Below are positions 24,901 through 30,400 of a DNA stretch of 64,000 nucleotides, piece after piece. The position numbers were made by a program, and so were the translations under genes. Each line of letters begins with the position of its first letter. Positions within the stretch are counted from its first letter, which is position 1. Source of the stretch: Chrysemys picta bellii (lineage: Eukaryota; Chordata; Testudines; Emydidae); the NCBI RefSeq assembly GCF_011386835.1, contig NC_088795.1, forward strand, positions 118,003,434 to 118,067,433, written 5' to 3'. The notes under the pieces were generated by a model, which saw only the letters and a program-made list of their open reading frames with translations, had not been told where the DNA came from and did not search any database.

Positions 24901-26827
24901 CAACTGCTGAGCACAGCAATACAAAAACGGCAAGAAGCCTTGGTTTTTGTTTATAGTACACTGGGTCAGTCATCGACACATGATGTTCCCAAGAGCACTC
25001 AAGAACCTATAAAATCTGATTTCTACTGTCCTATTCTGAACAGAATTCTTGCTAAGCTTGCTAGACGATTCACCTCCAACTCCAGTTTGCTTTCTGCACT
25101 AACTGCTTGTGACCCAAAGAATGAAAATTTTCTTGATTATGAGAAACCAAAAATAACTGCAGATCACTATGGATCAACAGGCACCAATTTTGGCGATCTG
25201 GATGCAGAATCAAAGTTGCCAAGAAGCACATTGCACCAAAAAAACCTGACTTCAATTTCTGAATTCTGGAATGTTCTCAATGTTTTACCAAGGGGTTACC
25301 AGACTTTGCTGTCTATTGTAGATTATTGTGTTGAGCCTTCCAGTTTCTACAGCATTAAAAAAGGGAGGTACTTCTCTGTGCTCAAGAGAGTTAAGGACTA
25401 CTTAAGAACCACAATGGGAGATAGGCATGTAAGAGATTTGGTAATTTTAGCCTGTCAATGTGAAGCTTCAAAACACTTGGATTTTGCCAAGATGAGACCA
25501 TGGCATTATCCATTGTTTTTAGCTCATATCTGGAGTGTGTTTTTGTTTTCAATAATTTACCTTTAAATATTCCTGGAACCAATTACCTGTCTCATTCTCC
25601 TCTTCACAATTTGGAACATAAGACATTTAGAAAACAAGAACAATTGCAGGCGTAAGAAGATTTTAAGTAGATTTTATTTATTTTTATTTCTGTCTACTAA
25701 AGAGAGTGTACAAACTGTTTCTGATATCTGTGTTAAGGCTCCAAAACCGATACCTCAAGGCTTGGGATTATCTTGCTATATTATCTCCTGATTGTTCTAA
25801 ATTTACATATAAACTTAACATATGGCTTTAATTGCTGTCTGTATATATATTTTTTCTTCTTTCTTTGTACAGAAATTAGGTACCGTGCTCATGTCAGCTA
25901 ATTTTGAAGTTATTACTGTAAAAAAACAAAACAAAACCCTAGAGTTTTCAGGTGCCTAAGTAGTCCCTGGAATCATGGTTAAAGTTGCACCACCACTGCT
26001 TAATTTGTGCCAGGGATTGCCAGACCTGAGCCCGGCACCTCTATGCTTGGCAGTTCATAGCCCCAGCACTTCTGGGCTTGCTGCATCAATTATGAAAATG
26101 TTAAAATTGCTTGAATCCCAGTACCAAATTGGCTGGGCCTCCGCACCACTTTCATGCTAAATTAAGCATTACCCCAGCCCCCAAATCTGAAATGGTCACC
26201 AATACCAAGGGCCTACTTATTAGAAATGCCGAGTGCTCAGTATCTCTGAAAATCAGATCTGAAGTACCTTAAAGGTTGGGCACCCCAGGTTAGTGGATGC
26301 TTTTGAACATTTAGACCTTTCATGTCTCTACAATTCAGCTTCCTCGTGTGATAAAATGGGGATCAACGCCTCTGCCCGACCTCCCAAGTAGAGGGATGAG
26401 GTTAGATTCGCCACGGCCGGGAGTAGGGTGCTCTGGGAGGGCAGATCGCCTCTCCCAGGGGCTTTCCAAGCAGGAGCTCACACGCCTCGGCGAAGCGTCC
26501 TCTTACCTGGGCTGCCGTCTGGCTGCACCATCCGCCGCTCGGGAGGCGGGGAGCCCGGCCGCGGGGTGACTCCTCGGGAGAAGGAAACCGCGAGCCAGCG
26601 GCAAGGGCCACCGAGACCTCGTGCCCGGCCCCGAGAGGAGGGGGATCTCCGTGCATCGGGCGGCTCGCGGGCAAGTCTTTGCACTGGGGCGGATGCTGCC
26701 CGAGGCGAGGGGGGTCTGCTGCCGGGGAGGCCCGGGCTGGGAGCAGCAGCAGCACTCGCACAAAGTAGCCAGCTACCAGCAGAGCCCCCGGCGGGGAGCG
26801 GAGCCCCCCTGGAGCCGCTGCTCGCAT
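830..26827 (-). CDS. EVC2: EVC2 (limbin), 5' part of gene, split over exons
   Basis: EVC2 is a single-pass type I membrane protein. With EVC it forms a complex in the EvC zone at the base of the primary cilium and promotes Hedgehog signalling downstream of Smoothened. Seven exon pieces were located on the minus strand: 26507-26827, 22303-22402, 20053-20088, 13283-13348, 5315-5501, 1393-1502 and 830-988. They cover the signal peptide, most of the extracellular region and the transmembrane segment. The best match to vertebrate EVC2 is the run LQKCAV / [19 protein letters not shown], which joins two exons in phase 0 with no change of length. The exon carrying the early cysteine-rich part (human C-x-IWPK-x-ECC region) was not found between 22403 and 26506. 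The coiled-coil cytoplasmic part lies outside the window. EVC lies head to head on the other strand. Confidence 0.9.
1393..1502 (-). CDS. EVC2: EVC2 exon: extracellular domain end
   Basis: The acceptor CTTATAACAG precedes 1502 and the donor CTG|GTATTT follows 1393. The exon enters in phase 1, matching the single G left by exon 5315-5501, and leaves in phase 0. It reads [14 protein letters not shown] and then [13 protein letters not shown], which aligns without ambiguity to human EVC2 (VGDAF..., LKLPAQLTFQSSS). NSS is a potential N-glycosylation site, fitting an extracellular position. Confidence 0.85.
1503..2349. other. EVC2 intron, nothing recognised
   Basis: The open frames here on both strands lack similarity to known proteins and have no supporting splice pattern. 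A CCCACACACACCCACC simple stretch near 2100 is the only low-complexity feature. Confidence 0.4.
2350..3171. mobile_element. Solo LTR-like element (TGTCA...TGACA)
   Basis: The unit begins TGTCAAGGCTG and ends TTATGACA, a 5-bp TG...CA inverted end as in long terminal repeats. It is about 820 bp long, with no coding domains beside it, so it would be a solo LTR. Inside, 2495-2560 and 2575-2645 are an imperfect tandem pair (CTGGTGAAT...GATCCAAACCCC...AAAACAAGG). A run of 15 or so C residues sits near 2985-2999. Flanks GATGG and GATAA do not form a clean target duplication, so the borders remain provisional. Orientation is unknown. Confidence 0.5.
3271..3820 (-). mobile_element. CR1/L3-like LINE 3' fragment, antisense
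   Basis: The text AAGGCCAGAAGGCACCATT followed by GATCATCTAGTCTGACC is the reverse complement of the end of CR1/L3-type elements in reptiles. A related sense-orientation end lies at 42600-42700. No intact coding frame remains. Confidence 0.55.
3821..5314. other. EVC2 intron, nothing recognised
   Basis: This is mostly AT-rich unique-looking sequence. I found no coding exon or identifiable element. Confidence 0.4.
5315..5501 (-). CDS. EVC2: EVC2 exon: extracellular LLxNNT segment
   Basis: The acceptor TGGTTTTAG precedes 5501 and the donor CAAG|GTAAGT follows 5315; both are strong. The 187-bp exon enters in phase 0 and leaves one base (G). It encodes [20 protein letters not shown] and then [11 protein letters not shown]...GNKT...GF, matching human EVC2 (TARIWLLVNNTKT, LLLLDSIAGL, GNRTSEGF). 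NNT, DNIT and GNKT are potential N-glycosylation sites, in agreement with an extracellular domain. This is one of the strongest anchors for naming the gene. Confidence 0.93.
5502..6020. other. EVC2 intron, nothing recognised
   Basis: A short TG-rich stretch (TGTGTGCGTGCATGTGTGTGT near 5584) is the only simple feature seen. Confidence 0.35.
6021..6790. repeat. GC-rich imperfect repeat array with MITE-like ends
   Basis: It starts with repeated GTCACGGAGGTCACGG-type words near 6060. About 600 bp of GC-rich sequence follows, built from variants of GGCTGTGGCCAGCTCCAGAGCTGGGG and CTGCAGCCAGGG. It ends near TTATTTTTAGACAATATGG. Several open frames of 60-207 codons occur on both strands, as expected from GC-rich DNA poor in stop codons. 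None matches a protein, so I treat this as a repeat, not a gene. Confidence 0.6.
6800..7290. other. EVC2 intron, nothing recognised
   Basis: No repeat family or exon was recognised here. Confidence 0.35.
7295..7800 (-). mobile_element. CR1-like LINE fragment, antisense
   Basis: It contains word groups found in reptile LINE fragments, such as GCCCTTTTGGTCACAGCATCA, CTCATGTTTAGCTGATTATCC and CACTGCTTCCCAGGATAGAG. No intact frame is left. It lies in sense to EVC2's template, so it is antisense as a LINE on the plus strand. Confidence 0.5.
7875..8375. repeat. Degenerate interspersed repeat, copy B
   Basis: This is related to 1-440, with shared words GGTCTCCCACATCCTGGGTGAG and AACCATTAGGCTAAA. 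It has GGCCTGGATCCACAAAGG near its left edge. It is likely a non-autonomous element, but its ends are not resolved. The 122-codon frame inside it is not a gene. Confidence 0.45.
8376..9573. other. EVC2 intron, nothing recognised
   Basis: A purine-rich patch (GGGAGAGTAATCAGGGAAGGG and similar) lies around 9230-9360. Nothing else was recognised. Confidence 0.35.
9582..9914. mobile_element. CpG-rich hAT MITE, copy 1, with 8-bp TSD
   Basis: The ends are inverted: CAGTGGTTCTCGAAGCCGGTCC at the left and the complement GGACCGGCTTTGAGGACCACTA at the right. Both are flanked by GTTTAAAG (9574-9581 and 9915-9922). The 8-bp duplication and CAGTGGTTCTC terminus are typical of hAT/Charlie-type elements. 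The interior is itself nearly palindromic (CAGTGGGAGC and its complement) and CpG-rich. There is no transposase. The same family is at 30417-30748. Confidence 0.85.
9923..11949. other. EVC2 intron, nothing recognised
   Basis: AT-rich intron sequence with decayed, unnamed repeats. No exon was found. Confidence 0.35.
11958..12301. mobile_element. hAT (Charlie-like) MITE with 8-bp TSD
   Basis: The left end is CAAGAGTTCTCAACCTTTTTC and the right end is CCTGGTTGAGAACCACTG. Both sides carry the identical 8-bp duplication CTCTACAG (11950-11957 and 12302-12309). TIR sequence and duplication length are those of hAT elements. No coding capacity remains. Confidence 0.85.
12366..12692. mobile_element. 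Tigger/pogo-like MITE
   Basis: The inverted ends are CAGGTTGAACTTCTGTAATCC and its complement, ending GACTACAGAGGTTCAACCTG. This resembles the CAGGTTGA terminus of Tigger (pogo, Tc1/mariner superfamily). A TA follows the right end; the matching left TA appears mutated. It is non-autonomous, with no transposase frame. Confidence 0.7.
12700..13282. other. EVC2 intron, nothing recognised
   Basis: No exon or named repeat was recognised. Confidence 0.35.
13283..13348 (-). CDS. EVC2: EVC2 exon: QKCA segment
   Basis: The acceptor CTTCCCAG precedes 13348 and the donor GTG|GTAAGT follows 13283. It has 22 codons, phase 0 at both ends: [20 protein letters not shown] and on. It joins exon 5315-5501 to give [14 protein letters not shown], the same spacing as KCALVSGSSEAQTA in human EVC2. 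A competing frame also reads through but hits a stop in the next exon, so phase 0 is chosen. Confidence 0.88.
13349..14165. other. EVC2 intron, nothing recognised
   Basis: No feature was recognised apart from short AT-rich stretches. Confidence 0.35.
14166..14305 (+). mobile_element. CR1 LINE 3' end
   Basis: It contains AAGAAGAGGTTAGACAAATA, GGATGGACTAGATGACCTCA and GAGGTCCCTTCCGGCCC, ending TTTCTATGATTG. This is the usual end of a CR1 element, coding tail plus the TTCTATGA-type tail. It is 5' truncated. Confidence 0.8.
14380..14515. repeat. MIR/CORE-like SINE relic
   Basis: AGAGAGGTGAAGTGAATTGC followed by CCAAGATCACACAGCAGGTC resembles the widespread MIR/CORE-SINE text in amniotes. It is old and diverged. 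Confidence 0.5.
14520..17535. other. EVC2 intron, AT-rich
   Basis: About 3 kb of AT-rich intron. The part 15240-15640 is dominated by variants of AAATTTTT and TTTCAGTAAAATTTTTGAT and may be a decayed AT-rich repeat. A run of about 14 T is at 16479. No exon was found. Confidence 0.4.
17540..19600 (+). pseudogene. Ty3/Gypsy retrotransposon pol relic
   Basis: Domains follow in the Ty3/Gypsy order although frames shift repeatedly. First is an aspartic protease remnant near 17597, where the catalytic D-S-G reads DSR, followed by the [10 protein letters not shown] flap-side motif near 17805. Next are reverse transcriptase pieces near 18480-18590 with [10 protein letters not shown], the D-D catalytic pair still visible. 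Then come an RNase H segment near 18953 ([10 protein letters not shown]) and an integrase zinc-region fragment near 19530 ([12 protein letters not shown]). Stops and frame changes in every domain mean it cannot be active. No flanking LTRs were seen. It lies antisense to EVC2 within an intron. Confidence 0.85.
19610..19900. repeat. Possible MITE fragment
   Basis: The right edge, GAAGTGCAGACATAGC, resembles the GTAGACATACCC ends of the other turtle MITEs in the window. The left end is not clear. It abuts the Gypsy relic. Confidence 0.3.
20053..20088 (-). CDS. EVC2: EVC2 micro-exon, 12 codons
   Basis: The acceptor tract CTCTTCTTTTGTGTTAACTG...TTGTTACAG leads to 20088, and the donor TCG|GTATGA follows 20053. 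It reads [12 protein letters not shown] in phase 0, comparable to FKRES in human EVC2, and joins exon 13283-13348 in frame. A stronger donor (ACAG|GTATGT) lies 9 bases further on, but using it would include a TGA in this frame. Small size and modest similarity keep the confidence moderate. Confidence 0.5.
20270..20430 (+). repeat. MIR/CORE-like SINE relic
   Basis: CACTGACCTGCTGCATGCCT followed by TGGGGCAAGTCACTTAACTT is typical of MIR-type SINE text in amniotes. Confidence 0.5.
20430..20787. other. EVC2 intron, nothing recognised
   Basis: AT-rich sequence; nothing recognised. Confidence 0.35.
20796..21172. mobile_element. hAT MITE with 8-bp TSD
   Basis: The ends are inverted, CAGGGGTGGCCGACCTGAG at the left and GGTTAGCCACCCCTG at the right. 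They are flanked by identical GTCTAGTG (20788-20795 and 21173-21180). The interior includes a GC-rich stretch that is open on both strands but encodes no known protein. Confidence 0.85.
21181..21270 (+). repeat. MIR/CORE-like SINE relic
   Basis: GTTAAAGCACAATG...CTGCTACATTCAAGTCACTTAGG matches the pattern of old tRNA-derived CORE SINEs. The hAT element at 20796 is inserted in or beside it. Confidence 0.45.
21271..22302. other. EVC2 intron, nothing recognised
   Basis: It contains a short TGCC repeat near 21922. I see no exon or named element. Confidence 0.35.
22303..22402 (-). CDS. EVC2: EVC2 candidate exon: extracellular SLF segment
   Basis: A strong pyrimidine tract (TTCTTTCTGCTTCTTTCATC...ATAG) forms the acceptor before 22402. 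The donor is TTT|GTATCC after 22303. The exon enters with one base completing a codon, then has 33 codons: [20 protein letters not shown] and on to SKNMF. SLFF aligns with SLFAF of human EVC2. From SLF to the QKCA motif the turtle reading is 5 residues longer than the human one. It leaves in phase 0, as the next exon needs. Similarity is limited, so this is a supported candidate, not a certainty. Confidence 0.5.
22740..22875 (+). repeat. Turtle-type short interspersed repeat
   Basis: It starts AGTATCAGAGGGGTAGCCGT and runs to ACTTCGTCGGATGCATGAC. The same family makes the fold-back insertion at 47589-47827. Target duplications are not evident here. Confidence 0.8.
22880..23592. other. EVC2 intron 1 region, nothing recognised
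   Basis: I searched this and the rest of 22403-26506 for the missing EVC2 exon with the conserved cysteines but could not place it. Confidence 0.35.
23594..23710. mobile_element. Short MITE, CCTTGTCTGCA inverted ends
   Basis: GCCTTGTCTGCACTAA at the left is mirrored by TGATGCAGACAAGG at the right. At 117 bp it is non-autonomous. The superfamily is not settled. Confidence 0.55.
23743..24010. mobile_element. MITE with ACAnATCTACACAG inverted ends
   Basis: The left end GACATATCTACACAGCAAAA is mirrored by the right end CAGCTTTTTCTGTGTAGACA. It resembles the TTA-target MITEs elsewhere in the window. It directly abuts the hAT transposase relic. Confidence 0.6.
24030..25530 (+). pseudogene. hAT transposase relic (ZMYM1/P52rIPK-like)
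   Basis: Blocks typical of this hAT group appear in order. Near 24205-24290 is [26 protein letters not shown], the QxYDGA core with one catalytic acidic residue. AHRLNL-type text appears as CCPHRLNLV near 24345. LCETHW is near 24520. The C-terminal dimerisation segment [20 protein letters not shown] is near 25381-25440. A stop at 24557, a frame change near 24840 and loss of the N-terminal part make it inactive. It lies antisense to EVC2 intron 1. It is more likely a transposon copy than a host gene, because it has no introns and is broken. Confidence 0.85.
25570..26400. other. EVC2 intron 1, nothing recognised
   Basis: AT-rich at first, then mildly repetitive. No exon was recognised. Confidence 0.35.
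26507..26827 (-). CDS. EVC2: EVC2 exon 1: start codon and signal peptide
   Basis: The first in-frame ATG is at 26827 and the donor CCAG|GTAAGA is at 26507/26506, giving 107 codons in phase 0. The N-terminus is MRAAAPGG followed by a hydrophobic core ([20 protein letters not shown]), a good signal peptide for a type I membrane protein. A proline- and arginine-rich stretch follows, as in human EVC2 exon 1. The open frame continues upstream to 27199 but without another ATG. Naming depends on the head-to-head position opposite EVC, the signal peptide and the in-frame donor, since this exon is poorly conserved. Confidence 0.78.
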
Positions 26828-27240
26828 GAGACAGGCGCGGGGGGAATCAGCCGGCGCAGGAGCCCCCCAGAGGAGCGCGGCGAAGCGCGGCTGCCGCTGC
26901 CAAGTTACTGGCCCGGAGAAAGTTTCTTTCCAGGGGGGTCCGGCTCCAAACCAGGCCGAGCTGCCGAGGCGCCGAGCCACAGATCTGCCGCAATCGACTT
27001 CAGCCGCGATCGCTCTCCTCCCGGCCCGGGAGGAGATTCCCCTTCCTCCAGTCCCTGGTCCCCAGCCGCGAACCTCGGCCCGCAGGGAGAGGGCTGGGAG
27101 CCGGGATGCCCTGGGCTCGCCAGGCGGGAGCTGCCCAGCAGCGGAGCTCGCTGCGCTGCTCTGGGTCCTAGCCCGGGGCCCCTCCCCCGTCCCAAGCACA
27201 GTTGGAGCCCCCGCCTCGAGTTCTCACTGCGGGCTCGTTC
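26828..27240. promoter_or_regulatory. Shared EVC2/EVC bidirectional promoter, CpG island
   Basis: Only 413 bp separate the EVC2 and EVC start codons, which read in opposite directions. The interval is GC- and CpG-dense with no evident TATA box, and high CpG density extends to about 26400 and 27440. GGGCGG boxes are present at 26658 and 26687, inside EVC2 exon 1. Known vertebrate EVC and EVC2 are also divergent neighbours. Transcription start sites cannot be read from the sequence. Confidence 0.75.
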
Positions 27241-27429
27241 ATGGCCTCTGCTGCTGGCGAAGCGCCGCCAGGGCCCTGCCGAGGGGAGATCGGGCTGCAG
27301 TTCTGGGTGGAAGCCTTGCAGCTGGTTCCCGGCTTGCTGGCTCCCGCTGTGCTGCTGGGGGTCGCCTTGGGCGTCGGCGCCGCGCTCCTGCTGTGCTTCT
27401 ATGTGATCGGGCCTCTTCTGCAAAACAAG
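27241..27429 (+). CDS. EVC: EVC exon 1: start and transmembrane helix
   Basis: This is the first in-frame ATG after an open GC-rich leader, and the donor is AAG|GTACGC. It has 63 codons, phase 0. The segment [20 protein letters not shown] matches the N-terminal membrane segment of human EVC ([15 protein letters not shown]). The ATG lacks a purine at -3 but has G at +4. Confidence 0.95.
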
Positions 27430-30400
27430 GTACGCGTTGCTGGATGGGATCTTTGCAGTAGAAGGTTTTGGCTTCGTGCGGATTGAGTGGGTTTGGGTAA
27501 ATACTCTGGGTCCTACCTGATCCTGCCAGCCTTGGCCTCCGCATCCCAAATTGGAGTAGAACAAACCGTCTGGCCACTCTTCCTGCTCTAAAAAAACCCC
27601 AAACCAGTGTCTGATGCACAACAGCAACACAAGACACCGAGTCTGTCATCTCCTGAATCAAGCCTGCTTTGGGCCTCTAACTCTCCAAATTGTAATGGGT
27701 ATACAGCTAATACATGTAAATGCTCCTATTGTATCAATATCTGGAGTATTACACATTCTAGTGCAACAGCATTGCTGACACCTGGATTCTATTGGATCTA
27801 GCTGGCAGCACAAGAAAATCTGCACCCAACTATAATAATGCTTCAAAATCCCAGGTCTGACACATAGACCCTGCTGGATGCAGCAAGTTTTTGGCCCTCA
27901 TTACTCAACTTTCTTTACTTAAATAGAGAACAAACGTAGGTGCTCCTACTGCGCAAAAACATTTCTAATCAATGCATTTTGTAATGCAGCAACACCCCAA
28001 AAACTTGGTTCCTCCTTGATCCAGCCAGTTGTTGGCCCCAATTGTCCAAATTCCACTAGCTATATAGAAAGCACGTTTAGCCTGCCTGCTGCACCTTAAA
28101 ACTCCAGACTGACTCTAACATGCCCCAGAGCAGCAATGCCACAAAACTTGGATTCAGCATTGGAATCCTTTTGGATCCAGCTGAGTTTTGTCCACCGACT
28201 CAGAAATTACACTGCCAAAATTAAGAATAAGTGTACTTTTCTACCATGCTTTAAACACTGACACATCCTGGTATAAGAAAGTGGCAAAAACTCTGATTTG
28301 AGCTAGACAAAGGTTTTGCGCAACAAATTTTTTGGTGGCCTCAGAGCAGTGGTGGGCAACCTGCGGCCCGCGGGCCACCAGACCATTTGTTTACATTTGC
28401 ACGGCCGCCTTCAGCTCCCAGTGGCCACTATTCGCCGTTCACAGCCAACGGGAGCTGCAGGAAGCGACACCCAGCCCGTGTCGCTTCCCGCAGCTCCCAT
28501 TGGCCGGGACCGGCGAATGGCGGCCACTGGGAGCTGCAGGCAGCCGTGCAAATGTAAACAAACTGTCTGATAGCCTGCCAGTGGCTTGATCTGAGGGGCC
28601 GCAGGTTGCCCACCACTGCCTCAGAGTGTGGCCACCAACTCTTGCTGGTGGCCACTCTGACAATTTTTCCTAAAATACTTAATTAACATTAGGAAAAAGA
28701 AACAAATATGCATATATACATGTCCAAATCATTGTAATTTATTTATACAGGGATTTGGGTTTATTTTTGAAACTCAATAATAAATATAATGTACAGTTGT
28801 CTGTGTTCTTTACTGGACCTAAACAGAATAGAAACAAAAATAAGGTGCTTTGCATGTTCTTTGTCCTTTGTTGTTGTTTCTTTTGGGTTTTTTGGGTTTT
28901 GTTTTGTTTTGTTTTTTTAGACTTGCTGGCTAGTAAGTCTGCTATTTATTGTGAAAAGTGATATTTGTATGTTTGTTAATTTTTCACAGAAGCAGGCTTG
29001 CTAGCTACCTAGCAAGGCAATGAAAAGTGATATTAACAAATATATAAATATCACTTTTCACAGCAGAGTTACTCAGTCCCAGCAAGCTAGGGGACAAATT
29101 AAGCCCTGGATTGGGAGATGGGTGGGTGGGGAGGCAGCGGGGGGCCAAGGATGATGGAAGGGATGCCAGAGGAGGCAGCGGGGGCCAGCAGCGATGGGAG
29201 GGGGGTTGGAGCAAGCCCGGGGGGCCAGGCTGGAGCCTGAAGCCCTGTGGCTGGGGACCAGAGCCCATTGCCATACGTCTGAAGCCCAGGGCCAGAGGAC
29301 ACAGCGGTGGCCAGGGATGTTGGGGGGGCAAGCCCAGGGCCAGCACCCAAAGCCCCATGGCCGGATCCTGGGTCCAGCAGCCAGAGCCCAAGATGGAGGA
29401 GAGAGTAGGGGCCAGGGGCGACAGGCAGAGGGTGGCGAGCCTGGGGTCGGAGCCCAAAGCCCCATGGCCAGATCCTGGGGCCCCGCAGCCGGACCCTCAG
29501 AGACAGAGCCTGTCACCGCACAGCCGAAGCTCAGAGCCAGAGAACATAGCGGGGGCCATGGATGATGGGGGTATGAGCCTGGGGCCAGAGCCTGAAGCCC
29601 CACAGCCGAATCTGGGGTCCAATGGCTGCAGCCTGGGCCACGTGGCTGGGGATGAAACCTGCTGCTGCGCGTCCAAAGCCCAGGGCCGAGGATGACGCAG
29701 CGGAGGCCAGAGATGATGAAGGAGTGGTGAGCCCAGGGACAGAGCCCGCTCCTCAGTTTTACCATCTATATTTAATACATATGCAGCTTCTTCTAGTCCA
29801 CCACAATAATGCCAATCCCCACATATCATAGAATAACAACACTACAAACATGACTGTGAGCAACTGAATTCAGCTAGGTCAAGCTGGGTTTTGGCACTGC
29901 GCTCCTGAATTAGAACATTACCATGCTATCAAATTGGAGTCTTCACTTATACAAATTCATCTCCTTTGAACAACATGATACCTTTTGGGCCACCACATAT
30001 ATGTGTCAGTAACATTACTTATGAGATAAGATAAGCACCTGGATGAAAAGCTGCTATCTCAAACTCAGTCTGTAAAACAAAGGTAGGAATTGGGTTGTAG
30101 TTAAAGGACCTGCAGGTCTGACTCCATCACCCATTGAAGACTTATTTACTCTATTTGTCAAGAAGGTGCACAGCCTGGGGTTCCTTTGAGACTTTTTGCT
30201 TGCTCCTAGATACCAAAAAGCAGCTGTGTCCCAGAAGTGCCATTTTCTAATTTCAACTCAATTGGAAAATGTGCCCTTTCTTAACTACTGCAAACTACCC
30301 ATTCTGATCCACATATGCACCACCTTTCCACTAGACTGCATCAGGGTGTTCTCTATTACATTGTACTTTAGGATGTTCAGGTACTACAGAGATGAGGGCT

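Noticed and set aside
26828..27199. Upstream extension of the EVC2 exon 1 frame to 27199
   Set aside because: There is no ATG in the extension; the frame is open because of GC-rich composition.
29073..29765. 230-codon minus-strand frame
   Set aside because: It is a low-complexity P/G/S/W-rich reading of a tandem GC-rich array, also open on the other strand.
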